Of a stretch of 64,000 nucleotides of DNA, positions 1 through 7,714 are shown in pieces. This DNA is from Nocardia asteroides (GTDB lineage Bacteria; Actinomycetota; Actinomycetes; Mycobacteriales; Mycobacteriaceae), in assembly GCF_021183625.1 (NCBI RefSeq), contig NZ_CP089214.1:2294001-2358000 (forward strand), read 5' to 3'. The notes beneath the pieces are model-generated. The model saw only the letters and a list, made by a program, of their open reading frames with translations. It ran no database searches and was not told the DNA's origin. Position numbers and translations under genes: made by a program. Numbering within the stretch: position 1 is the first letter of the stretch; every line of letters starts with the position of its first letter.

Positions 1-1
1 G

Positions 2-70
2 CTCGACACCCTGGCCCAGCTACTGGCCAGGCACATCGGGACGCTGCCGAGCGGCGGCTGCCCGCACTGA
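2..70 (+). CDS. C-terminal end of an unidentified gene (partial)
   Basis: An open frame enters from the left edge and ends at TGA 68-70, giving about 22 residues that finish in GGCPH. It points at the end of the response regulator, so the two genes converge. Too little is left to name a family; the frame is inferred only from its being open and ending 4 bp before the next gene's stop. Confidence 0.4.
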   Translation, partial: LDTLAQLLARHIGTLPSGGCPH

Positions 71-74
71 GCGC

Positions 75-737
75 TCACCCCGGGGTGACCAGCCCCGATT
101 CGTAGGCGAGCACGACGGCCTGCGCCCGGTCGCGCAGGTTCAGTTTCGAGAAGATCTTCGAGACATGGGTTTTCACCGTCTGCTCGGCCACGAAGAGCGT
201 CTCCGCGATCTCGGTGTTCGACATGCCGCGGGCGACCAGTTCCAGCACCTCGCGCTCGCGCGGGGTGAGCTGCTTCAGGTGCGGCGCGGGCTTGACCCGG
301 CCGGCCCGGCGGCGGGTGACGTCGGCGATCAGCCTGCGGGTGACGGTCGGGGCGAGCAGCGCCTGCCCCTCGGCGACCACCCGGACCGCACGCACCAGCT
401 CCTCGGCGGGCGCGTCCTTGAGCAGGAAGCCGCTGGCGCCGATGCCGAGCGCCTCGTAGACGTAGTCGTCGATGTCGAAGGTGGTCAGCATCAGCACCCG
501 GACCGGCGGGTCGAACCCGGCGGCCAGGATCGCGCGGGCGGCGTCGAGGCCGTTCATCTCCGGCATGCGGACATCCATCAGGACCACGTCCGGGCGCAGC
601 CGGGCGGCCTCGGCCACCGCGGCCCTCCCGTCCGCCGCGTCGCCGACCACGCTGATGTCCGGCTGGGCCGCGAGCAGGGCGCCGAACCCCTGCCGCACCA
701 TCGCTTGGTCGTCGGCGATCAGCACCGTTATTGCCAC
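75..737 (-). CDS. NarL/FixJ-family response regulator
   Basis: Cytoplasmic transcription factor of a two-component system, 220 aa. The N-terminal receiver domain (about 1-120) has the acidic pair Asp9-Asp10, phospho-acceptor Asp55 in LMDVRMPEMNG and a conserved Lys in FLLKDAP. The C-terminal LuxR-type helix-turn-helix (about 150-215) reads LTPREREVLELVARGMSN and TVKTHVSKIFSKLNLRDR. It lies 53 bp downstream of the histidine kinase on the same strand, so the two form an operon. Targets are unknown; the divergent phospholipase A2-like gene and the shared promoter region at about 2.0 kb are the obvious local candidates. Confidence 0.93.
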   Translation of the reverse strand: MAITVLIADDQAMVRQGFGALLAAQPDISVVGDAADGRAAVAEAARLRPDVVLMDVRMPEMNGLDAARAILAAGFDPPVRVLMLTTFDIDDYVYEALGIGASGFLLKDAPAEELVRAVRVVAEGQALLAPTVTRRLIADVTRRRAGRVKPAPHLKQLTPREREVLELVARGMSNTEIAETLFVAEQTVKTHVSKIFSKLNLRDRAQAVVLAYESGLVTPG

Positions 738-790
738 CCGCCCACCCTAATTGCCCCGGGGTGCCCGCCCCCGTTTCCGGGGGTGCCGCC

Positions 791-1972
791 TCACCGCTTG
801 CCGAGCGTCGCCGGCTGCGGCGCCACCGTCATCCCGGCGGCGAGCGGAAGCCGCGCCCGCACGTCGTACCCGCCGCCGGGGCGTGCCCCCGCCACCAGCT
901 CGCCGCCGACGGCGACCGCGCGGGCGTGCATCCCGGCGACTCCGTGCCCGCCGTTCCCGGTGGGGCCCGGCGTTCCCGGCCCGTTGCCGATCCACACCGC
1001 GAGTTCGGTGCCGCACACCACGTCCACCCGCACATCGGCCCCGGCCGCGTGCCTGGAGGCGTTCGACAGCGACTCCTGCACGATCCGGTAGAGCGCGAGC
1101 CCGACCGTCTCCGGCACCCCGCTCAGCTCGCCCTGCACCGTCCAGGTGAGCGGGACGCCTGCCCGCCGGGTGGCGTCGAGCAGGGCGGGCAGGTCGGCGG
1201 CGGTCGGCTGCGGCGCGTGCTCGGGCAGCTGGCCGTCGCTGCGCAGCACGCCGAGCATGCCGCGGATCTCGTTCAGCGCCTCGCGCGCGGTGGCGCCGAT
1301 GGACTCGAACTCGGCGCGCGCCCCCGCGCTCACCCCGTCGACCCGGTACGGCGCGGTCTGTGCCTGCACCACGACCAGCGACATGTGGTGCGCGACCACG
1401 TCGTGCAGGTCGCGGGCGATCCTGGCCTTCTCCTCCAGGATGGCTCGCCGCGCCCGCTCCAGCTCGTTCTCCTCCTCGAAGGCGGAGAGCTGCCGCCGGG
1501 AGAGCACCAGCCAGCGGATGAGCAGCGCGAAGAGGACGAGCGCGCCGAACCCGAGCGGCCAGCCCAACTCCGCCCCCGGGCCGGGCATGGTGGCGCCGAC
1601 CAGCAGCGAGGTCGCCAGCCATGCCACCCCGACCAGCGGCATCGGCGCGCGCAGCCCGACCGCGAAGAGCAGCACGATCAGGCAGATCAGCTGCACCACC
1701 TGGAACGGCAGGTCGCTGCCCGGCTGGTGCGGCACCGCCGCCGCGATGAGCAGCGCGGAGCCCGCCGAGACCGCCCAGCCCAGCGCCGGATTCACCCGCA
1801 CCAGCAGGATCGGGAAGGCGGCGAGCGCGGCCAGGAACGGCTGCACCGGCGGCGTGACCACGTGCGTGACGTGCAGCGTCGGCCAGGCCACGGAGTAGAA
1901 GGCGACGACGACGACCGCGGTGCAGGCGTCGACCCACAACTTCGCGGGGATACCCCGCATCCGCCGTTTCAC
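791..1972 (-). CDS. Membrane sensor histidine kinase (HisKA_3 / NarX-type)
   Basis: 393 aa sensor kinase. Hydrophobic stretches between about residues 17 and 155 make four to five membrane segments, with no large extracytoplasmic sensor domain. A short coiled coil (about 160-180) leads to the dimerisation/phospho-acceptor motif ARIARDLHDVVAHH with His190, then an HATPase_c domain with an N-box (ESLSNASRHA) and a glycine-rich lid (GHGVAGMHARA). Small intramembrane-sensing kinases of this kind in actinomycetes often respond to envelope stress; that role is inference here. Start ATG 1972 leaves about 200 bp to the divergent phospholipase gene. Confidence 0.9.
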   Translation of the reverse strand: MKRRMRGIPAKLWVDACTAVVVVAFYSVAWPTLHVTHVVTPPVQPFLAALAAFPILLVRVNPALGWAVSAGSALLIAAAVPHQPGSDLPFQVVQLICLIVLLFAVGLRAPMPLVGVAWLATSLLVGATMPGPGAELGWPLGFGALVLFALLIRWLVLSRRQLSAFEEENELERARRAILEEKARIARDLHDVVAHHMSLVVVQAQTAPYRVDGVSAGARAEFESIGATAREALNEIRGMLGVLRSDGQLPEHAPQPTAADLPALLDATRRAGVPLTWTVQGELSGVPETVGLALYRIVQESLSNASRHAAGADVRVDVVCGTELAVWIGNGPGTPGPTGNGGHGVAGMHARAVAVGGELVAGARPGGGYDVRARLPLAAGMTVAPQPATLGKR

Positions 1973-2026
1973 GCCGCGCTCCGCCGCGCGGTTACCCTGA
2001 TTTCCCTCATGACCTCGACAGTAGGA

Positions 2027-2057
2027 ACTCCGGTGGGGACTGTCCTCACTCCGGTGG
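2027..2057. promoter_or_regulatory. Direct repeats and near-palindrome in the divergent promoter region
   Basis: The 10-mer ACTCCGGTGG occurs at 2027-2036 and again at 2048-2057, a 21-bp period (two helical turns). Between them GGGGAC-T-GTCCTC (2035-2047) is a one-mismatch palindrome. The site lies between the two-component genes (leftward) and the phospholipase-hydrolase pair (rightward), so a binding site for the adjacent response regulator is a reasonable guess. No known consensus is claimed. Confidence 0.4.
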
Positions 2058-2176
2058 ATGACGCGACCCCCCTACCCGGGTACGGGCCCCCCGATCCACT
2101 CCCCCGCCGGAACCGGCGCGGGAAGCGACCCGAGCGGGAGGTTGCGACCGGCCCGGCGTCCCTAGCGTCGACCGGC

Positions 2177-2863
2177 ATGAGCAGATGGAAGCGCAGCACC
2201 CCGCATCGCCGGCTCGCGGCGGTCACCGCGACCGGGGCGGTGCTCGCCCTCGTCGTCGCGCCCGCCCTGACGCTCACCGCGGGCGAATCGGCGGCCAGCG
2301 CGCCGGTGCCCGCCGAGGACACCGACACGGCCGCCGCTGTGCTCGCGCTGAGCGCCGACGAGCTCGACATCGCCGTGCCGCAGGGGTTTTCCGAGCACTT
2401 CGGCTACCGCCCCGCCCTGCTCGACGGCCTCGTCGTGCGCCCGGACGGCGACTGCTCCTCCCCCGTCACGCTGCCCACCGAGTTCGAACTGCCATGCAAG
2501 GGCCACGATCTCGGCTACGACCTGCTGCGCTTCGCCGACCAGCGGGGCGCCCCGCTCGGCCCGTGGGCGCGCCGCGACCTGGACGCCGCGCTCACCGCCC
2601 ACATGCACCGGGCCTGCGACGTCCGCCCGGACGAGTTCTCCCGCACCCGCTGCCACTTCATGGCCGACGTGGCGAGTGGCTTCGTCAGGGCCAACTCGCG
2701 CAGGCAGGACTTCGGGGCCCCGGTGGTCGAGGAGGTGACGGTGCCCGACCCGGAGGGGAACAACGCGGGCATGCTCGCCGGGGCCGGGGTGCTCGCCTCC
2801 GGCGCGGTGGCGCTGCGCTTCTCCCGCCGCGGGAAGAAGCACGGTACGGGGGCACGGTCGTGA
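2177..2863 (+). CDS. Secreted phospholipase A2-like protein with C-terminal anchor
   Basis: 228 aa. A Sec signal (Lys/Arg-rich start, hydrophobic about 14-33) precedes a prokaryotic phospholipase A2-type domain. The hallmark is CKGHDLGYDLLR with the His110-Asp111 pair; an Asp near 134 (ARRDLDAAL) could complete the catalytic His/Asp arrangement, and six Cys are available for disulfides. The family hydrolyses the sn-2 ester of phospholipids. Near the C-terminus a short hydrophobic stretch (about 198-214) followed by RRGKK suggests surface anchoring. ATG 2177 was chosen because it starts a canonical signal peptide; the frame is open far upstream, with another ATG at 2009. Overlaps the next start (GTGA), so it is translationally coupled. 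Confidence 0.8.
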   Translation: MSRWKRSTPHRRLAAVTATGAVLALVVAPALTLTAGESAASAPVPAEDTDTAAAVLALSADELDIAVPQGFSEHFGYRPALLDGLVVRPDGDCSSPVTLPTEFELPCKGHDLGYDLLRFADQRGAPLGPWARRDLDAALTAHMHRACDVRPDEFSRTRCHFMADVASGFVRANSRRQDFGAPVVEEVTVPDPEGNNAGMLAGAGVLASGAVALRFSRRGKKHGTGARS

Positions 2864-4206
2864 TCGTCGACTGCACCCCGCGGGTTGTCGCCGTCGCGCT
2901 CCCCGAGCGCGCCGACCCGCTGCCCCGCGTGACCACCACGCTCGCAACGGGGTTCGCCGTCGTGGCCTCGCTGGCCCCCGGCCTGCTGCCCCGCGGCCCG
3001 CTCACCCAGGCCGTCCTCACCGCCCTGCTCGTCGCGCTCGCGCTCGGCGCCGCACGGGCGGTCCCGAACCGCGACCGCACCTCCGGCGACCCGTCGGAGG
3101 TCGCCGATCGCGGCGCGGTCCTCGCGCTCACGGGGTGCGCGGTGCTCGTCGGCTGCGCGGCGGCGTGGCTGTGGCAGAACACGCTGCGCGCCGCCATGGC
3201 CGCGCCCCTGATCACCCCGGCGCACTGGGCGCTGTGGGCGCTGTTCAGCACCGCGCTGCTCACCGCGCCGGCGCTGCTCGTGCGCGGCGTGCGCCTGGCC
3301 CCGCGGCGCGCCGCGGTCGGCGCGCTGGCGCTCGGCGTCGCGACCGCCGTCCTGGTCCCGCTGCCGCCCGGCGCGCAGGCCGTGGCGAGCCCGAATTCAC
3401 CGCTCCCCTACACCCGCTCGGGCTCCGCGCACTCGACCGTCGCGTGGGACTCCCTCGGTACCCAGGGCCGCCGCTTCGTCGCCGACGGCAGCGCCGACGC
3501 CGTCCGCGTCTACATCGGCCTCGACTCCGCCCGCACCCTGGACGACCGGGTCACCCTCGCGCTGCGCGAACTGCGGCGCACCGGCGGCCTCGCCCGCCGC
3601 CACCTGGTGCTCGCCGTCCCGACCGGCTCCGGCTGGCTGGACGCCGGGGCCGCGCAGGGCATGGAGAGCCGCTTCGCCGGCGATGTCGCGGTCGTCGCCC
3701 TGCAGTACTCCGCCGCACCGAGCTGGGTCACCTTCGTCACCGGCCGGGAGCGGGCGGCGGAATCCGCGCGCGCCCTCTTCACCGCGCTGGAGCGCGAGCT
3801 GACCGCGCTCCCCGACCCGCCGCGGCTCTACGTCTACGGCCAGAGCCTCGGCGCCTGGGGCGGCAGCGCCGTCTTCGCCGACGACGCCGACCAGCGGCGC
3901 CGCACCTGCGCGGTGCTCTGGGCGGGCCCGCCCGCGGGCGCGGTGCACCGCGCGGGCGCCACCGTCCTGGCCAACCGCTCCGACCCGGTCGTGCACTGGT
4001 CACCCCGATTGCTCTGGCACCGCCCCGATCTCACCGCCACCCGCCCGGACGCCCCGGTCCCCGAGTGGCAGCCGGTCCTGTCCTTCCTGCAGACCGGAGC
4101 CGACCTGCTCGGCGCCCTCGACGCCCCCGCGGGCCACGGCCACCGCTACGGCACCGACCAGGGCACCGCACTCGGCGACTGCGCCGCGCACCTTGCCCCG
4201 AAGTGA
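2860..4206 (+). CDS. Membrane alpha/beta-hydrolase (DUF2319-like)
   Basis: 448 aa from GTG 2860, which overlaps the TGA of the phospholipase-like gene. The N-terminal part (about 25-185) carries several hydrophobic helices, then an alpha/beta-hydrolase domain follows. The nucleophile elbow is YVYGQSLGAWGG with Ser329, and a C-terminal GHGHRYG supplies the probable catalytic His428. This matches the actinobacterial hydrolase family with a membrane N-domain (PF10081-type, from memory). The substrate is unknown; coupling to a phospholipase-like protein suggests lipid or ester turnover at the envelope. Family members are often longer at the N-terminus, so a frame start upstream is possible but would overlap the upstream gene heavily. 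Confidence 0.75.
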   Translation: MIVDCTPRVVAVALPERADPLPRVTTTLATGFAVVASLAPGLLPRGPLTQAVLTALLVALALGAARAVPNRDRTSGDPSEVADRGAVLALTGCAVLVGCAAAWLWQNTLRAAMAAPLITPAHWALWALFSTALLTAPALLVRGVRLAPRRAAVGALALGVATAVLVPLPPGAQAVASPNSPLPYTRSGSAHSTVAWDSLGTQGRRFVADGSADAVRVYIGLDSARTLDDRVTLALRELRRTGGLARRHLVLAVPTGSGWLDAGAAQGMESRFAGDVAVVALQYSAAPSWVTFVTGRERAAESARALFTALERELTALPDPPRLYVYGQSLGAWGGSAVFADDADQRRRTCAVLWAGPPAGAVHRAGATVLANRSDPVVHWSPRLLWHRPDLTATRPDAPVPEWQPVLSFLQTGADLLGALDAPAGHGHRYGTDQGTALGDCAAHLAPK

Positions 4207-4217
4207 AACTTGTTCTA
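4204..4217. promoter_or_regulatory. KstR-type operator box
   Basis: TGAAACTTGTTCTA fits the 14-bp KstR consensus TNNAACNNGTTNNA at every fixed position. It begins at the stop codon of the hydrolase gene and ends 11 bp before ATG 4229 of the SRPBCC gene. KstR is the TetR-family repressor of cholesterol-catabolism genes in Mycobacterium, Rhodococcus and Nocardia relatives. The position would block transcription of the SRPBCC gene. Confidence 0.6.
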
Positions 4218-4228
4218 GTTTCGCCGGT

Positions 4229-4675
4229 ATGGCCTTCGTCCTCGATCACGTCGTCGAGATCGACGCCCCCGCCGAACTGGTCTGGGACGTCGTCACCGAC
4301 CTGCCGCGCTACGGCGAGTGGAACCCCTTCGTCCCGGAGTGCCGCAGCACCCTGGAGCCGGGCGACCCCATCGACATGCACGTCCGGCTCCGCGGCGCGA
4401 AACCGCGCAGGCAGCGTGAGTGGATCGTCGAGCACACTCCCGGCAGCACGCTCGGCTACCGGATGAAACCGGTCCCGCTCGGCACCTTGCACAGCCTGCG
4501 CACGCACACGGTGACCGCGCTCGACGCCGGGCGCACCCGCTACGCCTCGCACTTCGAGCTGAACGGCTGGCTGCACCCGCTCGTCGGCACCCTGCTCGGC
4601 GCCGACCTGCGCCGCGGCTTCAGCGGCATGACCGAGGGCGTCAAGACCCGCGCGGAAGCCCTCCGCGCGGGCTGA
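4229..4675 (+). CDS. SRPBCC (START/Bet v1-like) domain protein
   Basis: 148 aa single-domain protein of the polyketide cyclase/START-like superfamily, which binds hydrophobic ligands in a helix-grip cavity. It begins FVLDHVVEIDAPAELVWDVV and continues with YGEWNPF, both typical of the fold; a long C-terminal helix (GADLRRGFSGMTEGVKTRAEAL) closes the cavity. ATG 4229 was preferred over an upstream in-frame start because the fold begins there and the upstream start would sit inside the hydrolase gene and on the KstR-type box. That box suggests a steroid or lipid context, but ligand and reaction are unknown. Converges on gatA. Confidence 0.8.
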   Translation: MAFVLDHVVEIDAPAELVWDVVTDLPRYGEWNPFVPECRSTLEPGDPIDMHVRLRGAKPRRQREWIVEHTPGSTLGYRMKPVPLGTLHSLRTHTVTALDAGRTRYASHFELNGWLHPLVGTLLGADLRRGFSGMTEGVKTRAEALRAG

Positions 4676-4706
4676 CGTCAGGCGATCGGGCTGACGTCAG
4701 GCGATC
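4669..4706. repeat. Perfect 19-bp tandem duplication at convergent stops
   Basis: GGGCTGACGTCAGGCGATC occurs twice head-to-tail (4669-4687, 4688-4706). Each copy contains the palindrome CTGACGTCAG and holds both a rightward TGA and a leftward stop (TCA on this strand). The SRPBCC gene ends in copy 1 and gatA ends in copy 2, so a single ancestral copy could have held both stops. Confidence 0.85.
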
Positions 4707-6169
4707 GGCCCGCGCGCGACCTCGTACGCCGCGCCGACCCGGTACAGCCGGTCGTCGGCGAAGGCGGGCGCCATGATCTGCAGCCCGACCGGCATGCCGT
4801 CGTCCGCGCTGAGCCCGGACGGCACCGACATGGCCGGGTGCCCGGCCAGGTTGGTGGGCAGGGTGCAGAGGTCGGAGAGGTACATGGCGAGCGGGTCGTC
4901 CACCTTCTCGCCGAGCTTCCACGGGGTGAACGGGCTGGTCGGCGAGATCAGCACGTCGACCTGCTCGTAGGCGCGGTCGAAGTCCTGCGCGATCAGCGTG
5001 CGCACCTTGAGCGCCTGGCCGTAGTAGGCGTCGTAGTACCCGGCCGAGAGCGCGTAGGTGCCGAGCATGATGCGCCGCTTCACCTCGGGGCCGAAGCCGG
5101 CCGCCCTGGTCAGCGCCATCACCTGGTCGGCGCTGTGCTTGCCGTCGTCGCCTGCCCGCAGGCCGTAGCGCATGGCGTCGAAGCGGGCCAGGTTCGAGGA
5201 GACCTCGGACGGCATGACCAGGTAGTAGGAGGGCAGCCCGTACTCGAAGTGCGGGCAGGAGACCTCGATCACCTCGGCGCCGAGCTCCTTCAGCACCGCG
5301 ACCGCGGCGTCGAAGGAGGCGAGCACGCCGGACTGGTAGCTGTCCGAGTGCAGCTCCCGCACCACGCCGACCTTCACCCCGGCGAGATCGGCGCGCGCCC
5401 CCTCGCGGGCGGCGGCGACCACGGCCGGGACCGGCACGTCGCGGGAGGTGGAGTCGCGCGGGTCGTGCCCGGCGATCACCTCGTGCAGCAGCGCGGTGTC
5501 GAGCACGGTGCGGCCGCAGGGCCCGCCCTGGTCCAGCGAGGAGGCGCAGGCGACCAGGCCGTACCGGGAGACGGTGCCGTAGGTCGGCTTGGTGCCGACG
5601 GTGGCGGTGACCGCGGCGGGCTGCCGGATCGAGCCGCCGGTGTCGGTGCCGATCGCGAGCGGCGCCTGGTATGAGGCGAGCGCCGCCGCCGAGCCGCCGC
5701 CGGAGCCGCCGGGAATCCGGGTGGTGTCCCAGGGATTCCGGGTGGGGCCGTAGGCCGAGTTCTCGGTGGAGGAGCCCATGGCGAACTCGTCCATGTTGGT
5801 CTTGCCGAGGATCGGGATGCCCGCGGCGCGCAGCTTGGCCGTCACCGTGGCGTCGTACGGCGAGATCCAGCCCTCGAGGATCTTCGAGGCGCAGGTGGTC
5901 GGCATGTCGGTGGTGGTGAAGACGTCCTTGAGCGCCAACGGGACTCCGGCCAGCGGCGAGGCAGGCTCCTCGCCGGCGGCCAGGCTCGCGTCCACCACGC
6001 GGGCGGCGGCCAGCGCCGCCTCCGGCGCGATGTGCAGGAAGGCGTGGTACTCGCCGTCCACCTCGGCGATCCGGTCCAGGTGCGCGCGGGTGACCTCCTC
6101 GGAGGAGAGCTCGCGGGCGTGGATCTTGGCGGCCAGCTCGGCGGCGGAGAGCTGCGTGGCGTCGCTCAT
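4697..6169 (-). CDS. gatA: Asp-tRNA(Asn)/Glu-tRNA(Gln) amidotransferase subunit A
   Basis: 490 aa amidase-signature enzyme. GatA releases ammonia from glutamine for GatB to amidate mischarged Glu-tRNA(Gln) or Asp-tRNA(Asn). The Ser-cisSer-Lys triad is visible: Lys in [10 protein letters not shown], the glycine/serine loop in [14 protein letters not shown] and the nucleophile region [13 protein letters not shown]. Start ATG 6169 overlaps the gatC stop (ATGA) and begins [12 protein letters not shown], the normal family start; upstream in-frame codons would run into gatC. In M. tuberculosis pfkA and gatB follow gatA; here the gene is followed only by the convergent SRPBCC gene. Confidence 0.97.
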   Translation of the reverse strand: MSDATQLSAAELAAKIHARELSSEEVTRAHLDRIAEVDGEYHAFLHIAPEAALAAARVVDASLAAGEEPASPLAGVPLALKDVFTTTDMPTTCASKILEGWISPYDATVTAKLRAAGIPILGKTNMDEFAMGSSTENSAYGPTRNPWDTTRIPGGSGGGSAAALASYQAPLAIGTDTGGSIRQPAAVTATVGTKPTYGTVSRYGLVACASSLDQGGPCGRTVLDTALLHEVIAGHDPRDSTSRDVPVPAVVAAAREGARADLAGVKVGVVRELHSDSYQSGVLASFDAAVAVLKELGAEVIEVSCPHFEYGLPSYYLVMPSEVSSNLARFDAMRYGLRAGDDGKHSADQVMALTRAAGFGPEVKRRIMLGTYALSAGYYDAYYGQALKVRTLIAQDFDRAYEQVDVLISPTSPFTPWKLGEKVDDPLAMYLSDLCTLPTNLAGHPAMSVPSGLSADDGMPVGLQIMAPAFADDRLYRVGAAYEVARGPIA

Positions 6170-6465
6170 TCGCCCTCCCCCAGGATCTGCGGCACCAGGA
6201 AGCGCTGCTCCTCGACGGCGGGGGCGCCCGCGAGCGCCTGCTCCGGGGTGAGGCACGGCCGCACCTCGTCCAACCGGGTGACATTGGCGACCGGGTTCGG
6301 CGTCGCGGTGGCCGGGACGTCCGCGGCGGCCACCTCGGAGATGGTCCGCACGTGGCTCAGGATCGAGTCCAGCTGTCCGGCGAACTGATCCAGTTCGTCG
6401 TCGGACAGCGCGAGCCGGGACAACCGGGCGAGGTGTGCGACCTCGTCGCGGGAGATGGCGGGCAC
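6166..6465 (-). CDS. gatC: Asp-tRNA(Asn)/Glu-tRNA(Gln) amidotransferase subunit C
   Basis: 99 aa, the usual size for GatC, the small subunit that wraps around and stabilises the GatA-GatB interface. It begins [21 protein letters not shown] and ends with [21 protein letters not shown] then FLVPQIL, all typical. GTG 6465 is the start because the family begins at this motif; the frame stays open upstream without homology. Its TGA overlaps the gatA ATG by 4 bp, giving translational coupling and matched expression. Confidence 0.95.
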   Translation of the reverse strand: MPAISRDEVAHLARLSRLALSDDELDQFAGQLDSILSHVRTISEVAAADVPATATPNPVANVTRLDEVRPCLTPEQALAGAPAVEEQRFLVPQILGEGE

Positions 6466-6717
6466 CGCGGGACCCCTTTCGGCGTCGGGGATGGTGGGTT
6501 CGAGCAGGTCGTCCCCGGCACGTGGCGCCGGGGGCGACGGACCGCTACAGCCTAGTCCGCGCGGCCGGGCGGATTCCCCCGCCCCGGCCCCCGCGTGAAA
6601 TCGACTGTGGTGTACGTCACTGCGCCGAGTTCGGGTCGATAACCCGGCGTCCCGGGTGTAAGTATTGCGTGACCCGGGTATCCGTACAGAGCCTCGGCTA
6701 CCACGAAAGGAACGCGC

Positions 6718-7365
6718 GTGTCTTACCTGCTCCGCGTGCAACTTCCGGATCGCCCGGGAAGCCTCGGTGCACTCGCGCTGGCGTTGGGATCGGTCGGGGC
6801 CGACATCATCTCGCTGGACGTGGTCGAGCGCGGTGCCGGGTTCGCCGTCGACGACCTCGTGGTCGAGGTTCCGCCCAACGCGCTCCCGGACACCCTGATC
6901 ACCGCCGCCGAATCGATCGGCGACGTCATCGTCGACTCGATCCGCCCCTACTCCGGCCTGCTCGACACGCACCGCGAGCTGGAGCTCATCGACCAGGTCG
7001 CGAGCGCGCGCGACGACCGGCTGCAGGTGCTCGTCGACGGGGTCCCCCGGGTGCTGCGGGTCGGCTGGAGCACCATCATCGACACCGGGCCGCAGGGCGC
7101 CTACCGGGTGGTCGGCAGCCAGAGCGCGCCGCAGACCCAGGCCGGCTCCGCGCCGTGGCTCCCGCTGGACAAGCCGACCGTGCTCGACCCGGAATCCGAA
7201 TGGGTGCCGGAGATCTGGCGCGACATGGACACCAAGCTGGCCGCCGCGCCGCTCGGCCACCACGGCCGCGCGCTGCTGCTCGGCCGCCCCGGTGGCCCGG
7301 ACTTCCGCCCGTCCGAGGTGGCCCGGCTCGGCTACCTGTCCGGGATCGTCGCCGGGGTGCTCTAA
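6718..7365 (+). CDS. ACT-domain protein (Rv3013-like)
   Basis: 215 aa from GTG 6718, preceded by a good ribosome site (AAAGGA, 6 bp upstream). The N-terminal ACT domain reads [22 protein letters not shown] and is the small-molecule, usually amino-acid, binding fold. The C-terminal half has no recognisable enzyme motif. It diverges from gatC-gatA, as its counterpart does in M. tuberculosis, so this is conserved core. A regulatory or sensor role is likely, but no ligand is known. It overlaps the next, convergent gene by 4 bp. Confidence 0.85.
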   Translation: MSYLLRVQLPDRPGSLGALALALGSVGADIISLDVVERGAGFAVDDLVVEVPPNALPDTLITAAESIGDVIVDSIRPYSGLLDTHRELELIDQVASARDDRLQVLVDGVPRVLRVGWSTIIDTGPQGAYRVVGSQSAPQTQAGSAPWLPLDKPTVLDPESEWVPEIWRDMDTKLAAAPLGHHGRALLLGRPGGPDFRPSEVARLGYLSGIVAGVL

Positions 7366-7685
7366 CCCGGCTCGATGATCTGCCAGCGGTCCGGCTTGCC
7401 CGCCGGGTAGATCACCGGCAGCGTGTCGCCGATCGCGGGCCAGTAGGCGCCGTCCCAGACCAGCCGCCGGTAGACCTGCGTGCTCGCGACGCCGGGGCCG
7501 GTGAGATCGCCGGTCACGGTGACGAACTGCTCGCCGAACGCCTCCGGCCGCGGGCTCACCCCGGTGATGTGGAGCGAGCCCCGCTCGGGCTCGGCGATCG
7601 GCACGCCGCGCCTGCCCCGCCGGTAGAGCACCACCAGCGCGACCAGGGTGGCCGCCATGATCAGCAGCATCGCGAACTCCAGCAC
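7362..7685 (-). CDS. Small single-span membrane protein of unknown function
   Basis: 107 aa from GTG 7685. One N-terminal hydrophobic helix ([17 protein letters not shown]) is followed by RRGRR, so the remainder (about 80 aa, beta-rich by eye) probably faces the cytoplasm. No family was recognised. An ATG exists 27 codons upstream, but that extension is Arg-rich and would overlap the next gene's end, so GTG was preferred. It lies 29 bp downstream of the AAA ATPase on the same strand and may be co-transcribed. Confidence 0.6.
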   Translation of the reverse strand: MLEFAMLLIMAATLVALVVLYRRGRRGVPIAEPERGSLHITGVSPRPEAFGEQFVTVTGDLTGPGVASTQVYRRLVWDGAYWPAIGDTLPVIYPAGKPDRWQIIEPG

Positions 7686-7714
7686 GCCACCACCGTACCG
7701 GGCATTCCGGGCGC

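Noticed and set aside
731..2863. 710-codon open frame on the + strand
   Set aside because: Only its last 229 codons (from 2177) are the phospholipase-like gene; the front half runs antisense to the kinase and has no homology.
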